From assembly GCA_026826555.1 (NCBI GenBank), contig JAKSZT010053764.1:39926568-39990567 (forward strand): a stretch of DNA of 64,000 nucleotides. The letters are read 5' to 3'. The DNA is from Tolypeutes matacus. Its lineage: Eukaryota > Chordata > Mammalia > Cingulata > Chlamyphoridae. Below, piece by piece: positions 1 through 11,349 of the stretch. Numbering within the stretch: position 1 is the stretch's first letter; each line of letters starts with the position of its first letter. The notes below the pieces were generated by a model that was not told the origin of the DNA, did no database searches, and saw only the letters and a list, made by a program, of their open reading frames with translations. Both the position numbers and the translations under genes were made by a program.

Positions 1-386
1 AAGCTGGCACAACAAGAGACACAAGAAGAAAAACATAATGAGAGACACAACAAAGTAGGGAGCAGAGAGGTTCTTGGTGCCTCCTAAAGAGGAGGAGCAA
101 GACAGTGAGCTGACACAACGGGCAGGTGCGGCAAGGTGATGCAACAATATGATGCAACAAGAGACAGAGACACACAAAAGAAAAACACAATGAGAGACAC
201 AACAAAGCAGGGAACAGAGGCAGCTCAAGCGATTAGGAGCCTCCCGCCCATATCGGAGGTCCCGAGTTCGGTTCCCAGTGCCTCCTAAAGAAACAAAAAG
301 ACAAACAGACACAGCAAGTGCAAACAATGAGGGGGTGGGAAGAAATAAATAAATTAAATAAATCTTTATATATATATATATATATA
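1..386 (+). mobile_element. Composite tRNA-derived SINE (DAS-like), two units
   Basis: Two SINE bodies lie in tandem. The window opens inside the 3' part of one, with its repeated ACACAA/GAGACAC wording. A second tRNA-like head follows at about 213-290 with a B-box-like GAGTTCGGTTCCC. The A-rich tail ends in AAATAAATAAATT and a TA run at 364-386. The long form resembles the element at 49,250-49,748. The left edge is cut by the window. Confidence 0.8.
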
Positions 387-387
387 A

Positions 388-600
388 AGGGAGTGGATGT
401 GGCTCCAGCAGTTGAGTGTCCGCCTCCCACATGGGCGGTCTGGGCTCGGTTCCAGTGCCTCCTGAAAAAAAAAAAAAAAATCAAACAACAAGCAAAACAA
501 ATGATAAAACCAACTCAGGGAAGCCTATGTGGCTCAGTGGTTGAGTGCCGGCTTCCCATATACAAGGTCCCGGTCCCCGCACCTCAAAAAATAGGGGGAG
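388..600 (+). mobile_element. Heterodimeric SINE (two monomers with a fixed linker)
   Basis: The first tRNA-like monomer (388-480) ends in an A run. A linker with CAAACAACAAGCAAAACAAA follows, then a second monomer (about 517-600) with GTGGCTCAGTGGTTGAG. The same order and linker recur at 56,488-56,705 and, inverted, at 45,957-46,190. This dimer therefore retrotransposed as a unit and is not a chance pairing. Confidence 0.8.
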
Positions 601-734
601 GAGGGAAATATATATATATATATAATATATACAAAAGTTCTGTATACAATGGAGGGGCAACCACACACAATACAGAAAAGTATATAATTAAGTCTCCCTC
701 TTCCCACTGTGGGGTAAAGTAACAGTATTTTCTA

Positions 735-915
735 ATGTCTGTGTCCTTCTAATCCAGCAGCTTTCAAGACTCTCTAAGAGCATCAAAATCACCTGGGACA
801 GCTTTTCAAAACTAGCAATACCTGGGCCCCACCCCTACATTTCAAAATCAATTGGTTTGGGGTGGGACCCAGGTATCAGTCTTTTTTCATCTCCCCAGGT
901 GATTCTAATGTGCAG
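735..915. mobile_element. Ancient hAT element, MER5-like
   Basis: The sequence has the worn MER5 pattern: AGCATCAAAATCACCTGGG, then TGGGCCCCACCCC, then AGGTGATTCTAATGTGCAGCCAG. Identification rests on recollection of the family. Terminal repeats are decayed. Confidence 0.6.
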
Positions 916-924
916 CCAGTAGTC

Positions 925-1215
925 TAGATGTTTCAAGATGTTATGTTTCCCGATGTTATTCTAGATGCTTCCACATGCGTATACAAGCACCTATATCTAT
1001 TTTTAATCCAAACAAGACCACATCATTCACACTGTCCCACAAATGCCACGTACCACTTAGCAATACAGCTTGCCACCTTTTCCTGGTACACATTATGGTT
1101 CACTCCGTTTGTTTTAAAAGGCTGAACAGTGCTCCATTACAAAATTCACTTAACCAATCTCCTACTGACGGTTACTCAGGGTTTCCAGGCTTATTTCCAA
1201 CAATGCTGCCATGAC
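925..1215 (-). mobile_element. Degraded LINE 3' region, antisense
   Basis: The text resembles antisense L1M or L2 3' ends: ACACATTATGGTTCACTCCG, CTGAACAGTGCTCC and TTTCCAACAATGCTGCCATG. It has no intact frame. The family assignment is uncertain. Confidence 0.45.
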
Positions 1216-1529
1216 TGTGTGTGCACAGTGTGTTTGTCTTTTCCAGGTGCCCAATCCTATTATCCACAACACTGAAATCCAAAAATGCTCTAAAAATGGG
1301 GAAAAAATTCTTGTAAGTCAGCAATAAAGTTGTGGTCAAAGCCTGATCTCTGAACTCAACTGAAGGCACTTATAGGCTTTATCTTTCTCCCTTCATGTGA
1401 AGAGTCAGACACTTCACTGCAGAAAGATTCCTATTTGATTATGGGGTGCCGCCCAGAACCCCTGTGGGTGTCACCTAATACCTAATAAATTCATTACTTA
1501 GGGAAGGGAGGTGTCCCAGCAGGGAATTT

Positions 1530-1860
1530 AATATATTTAAGAATTTGTTCAAGCGTGGAGACGGGTATTATCATCCCCATTTTGCAGGTGATGAATCACA
1601 GACTGCCTAACTGTAAGATAAATTTTCCTATGTGGAACCACTGAACCAAAGCTTCAAATTGATCCATCTTATCTCCTCCAAAATATCTAGCAATTACAAA
1701 CGGAAAGATAATACCTTTACAGAGAAGAATCCTGGCAGACACCACTTTAGCTAACCAATCAAGGTCAACATCGCCAGGAATAAGACACATTGACATCAAC
1801 GCCCTGATATGATGCAGTGGGAGCCTTCTTCCCAATAATGCACAGACTCAATCTAATCAT
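1530..1860. mobile_element. MIR fragment plus LINE-like antisense fragment
   Basis: At 1,540-1,610 the sequence has the MIR core wording ATTATCATCCCCATTTTGCAG. From 1,620 to 1,835 the minus strand holds a 79-codon open frame. It resembles a worn L1M-type 3' segment (GGTGTCTGCCAGGATTCTTC on the minus strand). I do not regard the open frame as a gene. Between 1,215 and 1,530 I recognise nothing. Confidence 0.4.
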
Positions 1861-1864
1861 GAGA

Positions 1865-3440
1865 AAAATTCAGTGGAACCGAAATGGAGGGACTTCTACA
1901 AAACATCTTACCAGCACTCTTCCAAAAGTGTCAAGGAGAGACTGAAGAACAGTCACAGACAAGGCAATTACAGAGACATGACAACAAAATGTAATGTGGG
2001 ACAACCAGAAGATGGCAGCAGAGTAAAGAGCTCCAAGAATCAGCTCCTGCTACAGGGCAGTTGGTGGCTACCCACAACTAACTAGAGCACTTGTTTGAGA
2101 GCTCCAGGAGACCAAAAGTGCATCCTGCAACATCTTTGAAAGAATGGAAGGAGAGGCTGCCCATCTGCAGAGAAGATTCGTAAGTAGATCTCTCCATGCC
2201 ACAGAGGCCGGTGCCCAATCTCCACTGGAGGCACAAGCCTCCTCAGGAGCTGTTCCACAGCTGGAATTGAAAGCTCCGCTTCCCAAAACAGGGCAGGAAG
2301 AGACGACTGGGCACCAACTTCAGCTACTGATTAGTAAATTCAGCGGGCTAAAGTAGAATCCTAATAAAAGCTAAACTTTGAACCTGTCCAAGTAAGAAAG
2401 AGGTCGGTGGCCACCATCTTAACTCCGCACCTGACATGAGGGGAAGTGGGGGCTGACTGAAAATCACAGTGCTGTAGGGACCAGCTTTTTTCCATCTATA
2501 TCAGATTGCAGCTCTAGTGTAAGCCCCAGGCCCACCTCGGGCAAGGAGGAAGCTGGGGGGAGCTGTGCCAGCCTCTCTGGGAAATTATAGGCCATGCCGT
2601 GGAGGCCGGTGATCATCCTACTTTGGCAGCAAAAGCTGCCCCAGGATCTATTCTGTAGCAGGAATTGGAAGCTCCATTTCACAGAAACACGGGAGGAAGA
2701 GACGGCTGGCCACCGATTTCAGCTACTGATTAGTCAATTCAGCTGGCTAAAGTATAACCCTAAGAACAGCTAAAGTTTGAGCCTTTCCAAGTCAGGAGGA
2801 GGCCGGTAGCCGCCATTTTGACTTCACCCCCAGCATGAGAGGAAGCCGGGCTGACTGAAAATCACAGTGACAGTAGAGACTGGTTTCTTTCACCCAGATT
2901 GGCCTGCAGCCCTAACCTAGGCTTCAGCCCCACCTCTAGCATGGAGGAAGCTGACGGGCCCTGCACCAGCCTGTCCAGGTAACTGCAGGTACATTTAGCT
3001 GGTACAGACTGAATAATTGAAAATCTACCTGGGTAACTGCGGTCATCTTGGACGTGCACTGCATAGATTGCTGCCCACACCTACAGCTCCATCCCTGCCA
3101 GAGGCAGGGGAGAAAGGGACTTAAAGCTTCATCAGTCTCTCTGGGCAACTACAGTCTAGGCCTGCATGACTTGGATTATTCTACACAGCTGTGGCTCTGT
3201 CCTACCCCTGGCAAAGGAGAAAGTGGGGAGAAGCTTCATTGGTCCTTGAGGCAATGAGGGTAGCTTGAGCCTCCACCGCTTATAGCACCAACTACATCCT
3301 TGGCTCCTACTACACAACCAACAAGGGAGAAAGGACAGTAAGCCCTAAACTAAAGAGAAAAACTGCACCCAGAATAAATACTCTAATAAGCCAGATGCCA
3401 AAACACCAACAAAAAATTACAATCCACACCAAGTAACAGG
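1865..3440 (+). mobile_element. L1 5' UTR with tandem 398-bp units
   Basis: This region directly precedes L1 ORF1 in the same orientation. Two related blocks repeat with a period of 398 bp: AGGCCGGTG at 2,205 and 2,603, and CTGACTGAAAATCACAGTG at 2,453 and 2,851. Shorter repeats of about 110 bp follow at 2,990-3,260, with GCCTCTCTGGG-type motifs and CAGCTCC/CTGTCC wording. Tandem promoter monomers are known in other mammalian L1 5' UTRs. Assigning these as promoter units is inference. Confidence 0.65.
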
Positions 3441-3445
3441 AAGAT

Positions 3446-4196
3446 ATGGCCCAGTTAAAGGAACAAGATAAGCCTCCAGATGACATAAAGGAGTTGAGAC
3501 AACTAATCATAGATGTTCAAACAAATCTCCTTAATAAACTCAATGAGATGGCTAAAGAAAGTAAGGATATTAAGAAGACATTGGATGAGCACAAACAAAA
3601 ATTTGAAAGTATACATAGAAAAACAGCAGGTCTTATGGGAATGAAAGGTGCAATAAATGAAATTTAAAATACACTGGAATTATATAATAGCAGATTTGAG
3701 GAGGCAGAAGAAACGACTGATGAGCTTGAAGAAATGGCCTCTGAAAGTGAACATACAAAAGAACAGATGAAGATTGGAAAAACTTGAAAAAGGTCTCAGG
3801 GAACTAAAGGATAGCAAGAGATGTGCAAATATACGTGTCATTGGTGTCCCAGAAGGAGGAGAGAAGGGAAAACGGGCAGAAGGAATATTTGAAGAAATAA
3901 TGGTCGAAAATTTCACAACACTATTGAAGGACATAGATATCCATGTCCAAGAAGCACAACGTATTCCCATCCGAAAAAATGTGAATAGACCAACTCCGAG
4001 ACACATATTAATCAGAATGTCAAATGCCAAAGACAAAGAGAGAATTCTGAAAGCAGTAAGAGAAAAGCCATGCATAATATATACGGGATACCCAATAAGA
4101 TTAAGTGTCGATCTCACATCAGAAACCTTGGAGGCAAGAAGACAGTGGTCAATAAAAACTAAAAATGTCGAAAGAGTGGTGAAAAATAAAATATGA
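3446..4196 (+). pseudogene. L1 ORF1 (RNA-binding coat protein) relic
   Basis: The L1 ORF1 protein is the trimeric RNA-binding partner of the retrotransposon. The relic lies in two open pieces. The first, 3,446-3,667, encodes the N-terminal coiled-coil part, rich in K, E and L with a DIKKTLDEH-type heptad pattern, and ends at a stop. The second, 3,774-4,196, encodes the RRM-like and C-terminal domains, with IRVIGVPEGGE near its start and PTPRHILIRM followed by AKDKERILKAVREK. These are hallmarks of the family. A stop and a frame change around 3,668-3,773 disable it. A SINE is inserted immediately after it at 4,199. Confidence 0.9.
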
Positions 4197-4198
4197 CA

Positions 4199-4391
4199 GG
4201 GAAGTGGCTGTGGCTCAATCAGTAGGGCTCCCGTTTACCATATGGGAGGCCCCGGGTTCAGTTCCCGGGGTCTCCTGGTGAAGGCAAGCCCGCCCACATG
4301 GCGCGGTTAGCTGACCCAGCGAGCACAAGCAGCAAGGGGGGGATAAATGAATAAATAAATAAAATCTTTAAAAAAAAAAAAAAAAAAAAAA
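4199..4391 (+). mobile_element. DAS-like SINE, full length
   Basis: The element reads GAAGTGGCTGTGGCTCAATC, then GGTTCAGTTCCCGGGG (B box), then GCTGACCCAGCGAGCAC. It ends in an AAATAAAT tail plus poly(A). TGACAG flanks both sides as a short target-site duplication. It splits the L1 relic between its ORF1 and ORF2 parts. Confidence 0.92.
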
Positions 4392-4393
4392 TG

Positions 4394-4836
4394 ACAGATA
4401 AAACCCAAATACTCAGGAATAAACTTAACTAACGATGCAAAGCACTCGTACTCAGAAAACTACAACTCATTGTTAAAAGAAATTAAAAAAGACCTAAATA
4501 ATTGGAAGAATATTCCACGCTCATGGATTGAAAGACTAAACATCATTAAGATGTCAAGTCTCTTCAAATTGATACACAGATTCAATGCAATCCCGATAAA
4601 AACTCCACCAGCATTTTTTAAATAAATGGAAAAAATGATTGTCAAATTTATTTGGAAGGGTAAGGGGTCCTGAATAGCCAGAAACATCTTAAAAGGGAAA
4701 AACAAAGTCAGGGGACTCTCATCTCCAGACTTTAAGTTGTTTTACCTAGCAACAGTGGTAAAAACAGCATGGTACTGGCATAAAGACAGACACATAGACC
4801 AATGGAACCGAACTGATGGTTAAAAAACAGATCCTA
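4394..4836 (+). pseudogene. L1 ORF2 (reverse transcriptase) C-terminal relic, part 1
   Basis: The sequence matches the well-known L1 ORF2 region after the catalytic domain: CTCAGGAATAAACTTAAC, TTCAATGCAATCCC, ACAGCATGGTACTGGCATAA. Relative to ORF1 upstream, about 3 kb of a normal L1 is missing, so a large deletion joined the two parts before the SINE arrived. Stops interrupt the frame. The relic continues after the insertion at 5,250. Confidence 0.85.
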
Positions 4837-4837
4837 C

Positions 4838-5249
4838 CTTCCTTCCTTCCTTCCTTCCTTCCTCCCTCCCTCTCTCCCTCCCTCCCTTTCCTTCCTTCCT
4901 TCCTTCTCTTTTTTTCATATCAGACATTTGTAGTTATGAACAAAACTGCCATAACCTTTTACAATATTTTTTGTGTGCCTATAAAACTAAATATATATAT
5001 ATTTAAAAGTCTCTTGCTTCACCATAATTAAGTTTGGTATATATATAATTTTAATAGAAACATCCAAAATGTTTTCTGAATTGCTTTTATTTTATGTTCC
5101 AATCAGCACTTACTGAGAATGTATTGGTGCTTAAGGGCTGATGATATTTAATACATTGGATTGCTTGCTTAAATATGTGGTGCTCCATTTGCAGTTCACT
5201 GTAAGACATGTCAGTAAACAGTAATCATTGAAAAAAAAAAAAAAAAAAA
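4838..5249 (+). mobile_element. Retroposed insert: CCTT repeat, unknown 3'-UTR-like sequence, poly(A)
   Basis: The L1 relic is interrupted here, with AGATCCT on both sides as a target-site duplication. The insert starts with a CCTT/CCCT simple repeat (4,837-4,909), continues with about 320 bp of AT-rich unrecognised sequence and ends in about 20 A. The variant polyadenylation hexamer AGTAAA lies about 20 bases before the A run. This is the structure of a 5'-truncated retrocopy of an mRNA 3' end. The source transcript is unknown to me. Confidence 0.6.
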
Positions 5250-6125
5250 AAGAGATCCTCACATCTATGGTCATGTGATTTTTGACTAGCCTGTCAAACC
5301 CATCCAGCTCAGGCAGAACAGTCCATTCAACAAATGGTACTAAGAAAATTTGATATCCATAGCAAAAGAAGGAAAGAGGACCCCTATACAAAAATTAACT
5401 CAAAATAAATCAAAAACCTAAATATAAAAGCAAGAATCATAAAGCTTCTAGAAGAAAATGTAGGAAAAGACCTGTGGTAGGTGGTAGATTCTTAAAGGAG
5501 ATAGGAGGAGGACTGAGATGGACTACTGATATTTAATGTATGTAGAAGTTTTAATTAGCTTTACGATAAAAGTGTGGAAATGTACGGAGTTGATGGTAAC
5601 ATATTATAGTAAGTAACAGCTGATTTATAAATGGGGATGTGGCTGAAAATGTTAGTCTAGGGATGTAAATGCCAACTGACAGAAAGCTAGAGAATAATCT
5701 AGGGACTGAATCACACAGTAAACCCAGAGGTGGATGAGAATAGTGATTGATGGTACAGATGCAAGATTGTCCTTTGTGAGCTAGAGCAGAAGTGCATCAC
5801 TATTGTAGGGTGGTGGGAATGTGGAGAAGCATGGGAAAAATACAACTGGAGTGACCTATGGAGTGTGGTTAACAGTAATAATATAATACTCTTGCATCTA
5901 TGCCAAAGATGCACTGTGTTGATAATGGGGGAGTATGGAATGTGTGTGCCAAATGTATGCCGTGGAACTGGTAATAATCGGATGATATTATCTCATAATC
6001 TGTAACAAATGTTCCACCACGATGTGGTGTGTTGATAGAGGGGTGTTGTTTGGGAATTCTGCACATGTGCATGATTGTTTCGTAAGTTTACAACTTCTGT
6101 CATAAAAATATATTTAAAAAATAAT
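5250..6125 (+). mobile_element. L1 ORF2 C-terminal relic, part 2, and 3' UTR
   Basis: The L1 resumes with TGGTCATGTGATTTTTGAC and CAAATGGTACTAAGAAAATT, both standard late ORF2 text. It then passes into a 3' UTR with TGTAACAAATGTTCCACCAC and ends in an A-rich stretch near 6,110-6,125. No coding capacity remains. Confidence 0.8.
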
Positions 6126-6129
6126 ACTA

Positions 6130-6360
6130 GGGTGGGTTGGGGGAAAAATACACCAAATGTAAGATAAGGACTATAATTAGTAGTAAGATTTTGACAATAT
6201 TCTTTCATAATTTGAACAAATGTCTCACGGCAATGCAAGGTGTTGGTGGAGGGTTGATGTATGGGACCCCTGTATGGTGTTATGAATGTTTGCTTTGTAA
6301 GTTCACAACTATTACTATACATTTATTGTTTATGTATATTCATTTTTGAGTGATATATTT
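6130..6360 (+). mobile_element. Second L1 3'-UTR copy
   Basis: The sequence parallels the preceding L1 3' end: AATTTGAACAAATGTCTCAC, then GGTGTTGGTGGAGGGTTGATG, then TTTGTAAGTTCACAAC. It is either a second insertion or a duplication of the 3' UTR. Confidence 0.6.
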
Positions 6361-6539
6361 CAATCAGTTTTGTTTTTTTTTAATGTAATGTGGGATATAT
6401 TGGACCGGATCCTGGAACAGAAAAACACCATTAGTGGAAAAACTGGTGAAATCCAAAGAAGTTCTGTAATTTGGTTAATAAGACAGTGACAAGGTTAGTT
6501 TCTTAGTTTTGGTAACTTCTATGGTCATGTAAATCTAAA

Positions 6540-7560
6540 TTATCTTAAAAGTTTTTGATAGATCTTAACATATTGGCCTCCAAAGTAGTTGCAATAATTT
6601 ACCCTCCCCCCAGCAATATGAGAATGAATGGTTATTTTCCCCATACAATAACCAACAAAATGTTTTAATTTTTGGCAATCTCACTGACAACGTTTTTTTA
6701 AAAAATGTTTCATTTAATTATGAGTACAAATAAGCATCTTTTCACTTAACTGATTATTTGTATGTTCATTTTTCATATTCTGGGCTTTATTTTTAAAACT
6801 GGAGCAATTATCTTACTGATTTGTAAGAGCTCCTTGTATGTTAAAAATAAACTCACCTTTATCTTTCATGTGGATGAGTTCCTTTCTCAATATTTCATTT
6901 GTCTTTCGACTTTCTACACAGAATTTTTGCCCATAGGCTTTTTAAAAATTTTTAAACAGCCGAAATTGTCAACCTTTTCTTTTATTGCTTCCAGATTTTG
7001 TTTAGGAAGGCATTCCCTACTCTATGTTTAGAAACACATTTACCTATGATATCTTCCAACATATAAGTGGTATGCTATTTTTTTTTAAGATTTTAAAAAT
7101 TTATTTATTCTCCCCCACCACCACCCCCTTCATTGTTTTGCACTCCCTGTCTGCTGTGTTCTTCTGTGTCTGCTTGTCTTCTCTTTAGGCAGCACCGGGA
7201 ACCGATCCTGGGACCTTCCAGAGTGGGAGAGAGGCGCTCAATCTCTTGCGCCACCTCAGCTCCCTGGTCTGCTGTGTCTCTTATTTTTTCTCCTGTGTCT
7301 CTTTTTGTTTCATCATCTTGCTGCGCCAGCTCTCCTACGTGGGCCAGCTTGCCTTTCACCAGGAGGCCCCAGGAATCAAACCCTGGACCTCCTATATGGT
7401 AAACTGGAGCCCAATCACTTGAGCCACATCCGTTTCCCTAAATGGTGTGCTATTAACATTTAAATTGTCCATCCATTTGAAATTCCTTTTTGATGTAAGG
7501 AATAAGGAAGTATAAAAGATACAGCTTTTTCTGTTTTGTTTTTAAATGGCTGACAAATTC
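6540..7560 (-). mobile_element. Antisense L1 fragment, split by a SINE
   Basis: The wording is antisense L1M 3' text: TGGCAATCTCACTGACAACG, TGTAAGAGCTCCTTGTATG, GGAAGGCATTCCCTACTC. It resumes after the SINE with TTTAAATTGTCCATCCATTT. It is heavily mutated. Confidence 0.65.
7080..7440 (-). mobile_element. Long SINE (DAS-like), inverted
   Basis: Poly(T) and TTTATTTATTC at the left mark the inverted tail. Two B-box regions are visible in inverse form (GGGAACCGATCCTGGGAC and GGAATCAAACCCTGGACC), so it is a two-unit element. GGTATGCTATT and GGTGTGCTATT flank it as the target-site duplication. Confidence 0.88.
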
Positions 7561-7789
7561 TTCCAGACCCCTTTATTGAATGATCTATTTTTTCCCAGTG
7601 CTTTCAAAGGCTATCTTTGTCATATACTAAATTCCCTGAAAACATACTGTTAGATGGGATCCTTGCAAGATCTTATGCTATTCCAGCAGATGTAAGTGAA
7701 TGGGTGGGTGTACTATAAGGTTGAAAGCAGAAAAATTCGATTCTCACTTCAAAGAAAGTGTACAGATGACCATTTCATATTCACCTTCC

Positions 7790-8065
7790 TTTAGTTCATC
7801 AATAAAAAGTTTACTTGAGCAACTACCAAAAGTCTGGCACTGTGCTAGCACGAGGCAGCTGTTTCATGTGAAGAGAACAAATTCTAGCACCCGATGGCCG
7901 CTGTCTGGTGCCAGATCCAGGAACCTCTCCCCTCATGCCTCGCTGTCCGCCCCCCACCCCCAAAGGATTATTATGAAGATTAAAAGAGTTAAGGCAGAAG
8001 AAGTGCTTAGAGCCACATGTGGCACATATTGACTGCTCAATAAATGCTGGCTATTATTATTATTC
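7790..8065. mobile_element. L2/MIR-type fossils
   Basis: The stretch AGTGCTTAGAGCCACATGTG followed by GACTGCTCAATAAATGCTGG and ATTATTATTATT is standard ancient SINE/LINE 3' text. From 8,065 to 9,040 I recognise no gene or repeat with confidence. Confidence 0.5.
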
Positions 8066-9015
8066 GGGATAGAAAGCTGACTAGCAGATCATTTCTAGAT
8101 TTAAGTTCTTCCTGCATTTTATGCAGAAAAGATGATGACTTTTTCCCTCTATGATCATTCTACTTTAGAGCAATCAGCCATCTGCTTTCCTCCGACATCA
8201 CCAGAAGCTGACTGGTCAAGGGGGCTGCAGCAGTCAACATCCCAAGCAGAGACCATGCTATGAAAGAATGTCCTCCCTTCGGAGAGGTTTGTGGAGGCCC
8301 CTCTCCCAGACCAGCATCTCGTGGCCGGGAAGGTGTGTGGCTGCCCAGACAGCACTTTGGAGAGCCCTGGGCTCCAAATGCAGGCAGGGCTGCACAAGTA
8401 AGAGGGAGGAAGCCTAACTCCAGGGACTGTATTAATCACCACTGATAAAAAGGGACACACACAGGTGAGAAGGGACACCAACAAAGGCTGAGGGCAGTAA
8501 CAGCCCAGCCTTTACAGATGCCAAAAACTTGAAAAACTCTCCCTTTTCCCCCTTACAATTACTCTGGATTTGGGTTGGGATGGAAGTGGTTGGGAGATGC
8601 CTGACATAAAAAGATATAATAATTTAATATCCATTTTATTTTAGGCTTGAGAATGTGTTTTGAATCATAGTTGATTATGGGCCTCTGGCATACCTGAAAG
8701 GATTAACTGAAATCAGCTTACACTGAACTCTGTGAAACCCAAGGCTTTCCTGGTTTGAAGTGGTATGTTCTTGAATTTGAAAGTCTCTTGATAAATTGGA
8801 AAAATTATGCCAAAAAACTGCAGATTCTTACCTACTGTCTTAGATAATTAACAAATATTCAACCAATAGTAAATAAAAGATTATTAAATACATAAGAAAA
8901 TTCAAGAAGTTCCTATAAATCAGGAGAGTTGAATTGCCATCTTTAAAAAGTTAAAATTATTGTTTGGCTATAAGATCTAAATTTTTATAAGAGAACAGAG
9001 ACCTCTAATTACTTT

Positions 9016-9078
9016 AAAAAAAAAAAAAAAAAAAAAGGAAAGGAAATGGATATGGATATGGATATGGATATGGATATG
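9016..9078 (+). repeat. A run plus TGGATA hexamer microsatellite
   Basis: About 20 A are followed by GGAAAGGAAA and five TGGATA units. The order resembles the decayed tail of a retroposon. Confidence 0.85.
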
Positions 9079-9499
9079 AAAATGAGCCATCTGCCAAATG
9101 CATGTGCCTCTTGAATCTCTTGGTTAAATACTTCCATTATAATAATTTCATAAGCGTTTTTAATCATATAGGCAAATATATATATATGCGAAAGCATAGT
9201 GTGCTTGACTAATGTCACCATTGCAGAAACAACACACCTTCTCCAAACAGTGGTCAAGTCACACCTTTCAAACCTTTATAACTTCCCAGAGGAAAGAGCC
9301 CTCCATCTGACATCTCAGAAAGCCGTAGCTGCTCGGCAAGAAGTTCATAAGTTTCTATAATAAGCAAACAGACCCAGAAACACCCTAGCACTGTTCCAGA
9401 GTCTATGAAGGACTGAGTACCAACATTTCTTGAGCATTTAAAAATATACTCCAAACCAATACACCAGGCTCTTGTACTTAAAAAAATAAGAACTTATTT

Positions 9500-10690
9500 T
9501 TTTTTCTTGCTTGAACCTTATTCTTATAAAAGTGAAACATAGTCTAGTATTATACAGCACCTAAGAGCTATCTCCTGAAAACCTCCTTGTTACTCAAATA
9601 TGGCCTCTCTCTAAGCCAAACTCAGCATATAAACTCATTGCCTTCCCCTCAGCATGGGACATGACTCCCAGGGATGTGCCTCCCTGGCACTGAAAGATTA
9701 TTAGCAAGCGCCAACTAATGATGCATTTGGAAAAAAACCTTGACCAAAGGGGGGGAATATTAAATACAAACGAGTTTTTACGACTAAGAGATTTCAAAGT
9801 GAGTTGGGAGATCATTCCAGAGGTTACTCTTATGCATGTCTCAGGAAGATCTCACTGACTGCCACAGTAAACAATGCGTCAAGCAGGAGTACCCCTGAGA
9901 GCTCTAGAGATATCTGGACACTATAGGAAGAGCTGACAACCCCAGGAAATTGGCACCCCGTTGGTGAGCCTTACCCTGGATTATATGTTAACCTATCTCC
10001 CCAATGTAACAGAGTTAGACTCATTTATAATTTTCCTACACATGGTTCTTCTGCCCCTTTTATTTGAACCTATAATTAGCACTATAACCGTTAAACTTAT
10101 GTCCCAGAGTTTTAAATCTTCAGTTTCTTCATATGCTGGTTGAGCCCTGAATCTCAGTAGAGTTTCAGCCAACACCTACTCTCCAGTTCATTGGACTCAC
10201 CCAAGACAACAAAAGGATGATGATGGACATCACCCATCCCAAAAAACAACAACTTCAAGCAATTAAGTTCCATCCATCTGCCCCATGGAATCTAAGCCCC
10301 CTCTCAGTCAGAAGCAAAATGGGCATCACCATCCAAAACCCTCAAGATTGAGGAATGAACACACATAAGGGGGGAATGCAACTATGGACCAAAGTACACT
10401 TATTTTTCTAGTAAGGAAAGACCTTGTAACATTGATATAAAGGTAGTAGTCACCAAAGGTCCTGAGGGGAGAGAGAGGGAAGAATAGGTGTAACATGGGG
10501 CATTTTGGGGACAATGAAATTGTTTTGCATGACATTGCAGTGACAGATACAGGCTATTATACATTTTGTCAAAATCTATAAAATTGTGCTGTGCAAAGTA
10601 TAAACCATAATGTAAATTATAGACTATGGTTAGTAGCAATGCTTCAGTATTTGTTCATAAATTGTAGCAAATGTACCACACTAATGAAAG
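9500..10690 (+). mobile_element. Xenarthran-type L1 3' region
   Basis: The text CAGCATGGGACATGACTCCC, CCTCCCTGGCACTGAAAG and GCCAACTAATGATGCATTTG, followed by ATTGTAGCAAATGTACCAC at the end, is a long repetitive 3' segment. It shares wording with the L1 3' UTRs at 5.9-6.3 kb. It has no coding frame. The simple repeat starting at 10,694 sits where the A tail would be. Confidence 0.6.
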
Positions 10691-10692
10691 AT

Positions 10693-10693
<1 letters not shown>

Positions 10694-10740
<47 letters not shown>

Positions 10741-10771
10741 CCTCCCTCCCTCCCTCCCTCCCTCCCTCCCC
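10694..10771 (+). repeat. CT / CCCT microsatellite
   Basis: About 20 CT units are followed by about nine CCCT units. The array separates the L1 3' end from a hAT fossil. Confidence 0.95.
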
Positions 10772-10787
10772 TATCCCAACTATGTTT

Positions 10788-11012
10788 CCAAACCAGGGTT
10801 CAGCAAACTTCAAGCTGCTGGCCATATCCCACCTTATGTTTGTAAATAAAGTTTTACTGACACAGTATTGTCCAGGACTGTTTTCCAGTTACAAGGCAAA
10901 GGTGAATAGTGAGACAGAGATTTATTTAGAGGGTGATTGTAAGGATTAAATGAGTCAAAATATTTACTATCTGGCCCTTTACAGAAAGTCTGTCAACTCC
11001 TGCTCTAAGCCA
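10788..11012 (-). mobile_element. Ancient hAT-type element
   Basis: The ends are GGGTTCAGCAAACTT and ACAGAAAGTCTGTCAACTCC. The inside reads GTTTGTAAATAAAGTTTTACTG and ACTATCTGGCCCTTTACAG. The same family recurs at 11,350-11,745. Confidence 0.65.
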
Positions 11013-11349
11013 TTAGGGTTAAATGATCAAATCCAACTGTATTCTGCATAAATTGCTTTAAAAACTTTCTAGGAATTAAGTAGAATCCTCTCCTTGCATC
11101 TCCCCAACTCCCAATTATAAACACCATGTTTTCCCCTATTCTGGAGGCTAATATCTTTAATAAAGATAAAACCTGAAAAATTAAACTGCATAATAAGTGT
11201 TTGTGGTGAAAACACCAAAAAATGATGTGGATGAGTGAAAATGAATAAGAGGATCAAATTCCATCTTGTTTTATCCAGCACTTGGAATTTTTTAAAGAAA
11301 GGATACCTGGCACCTGGACACCAAGGTTCCAACTTGGTAGGAGCTCCAA

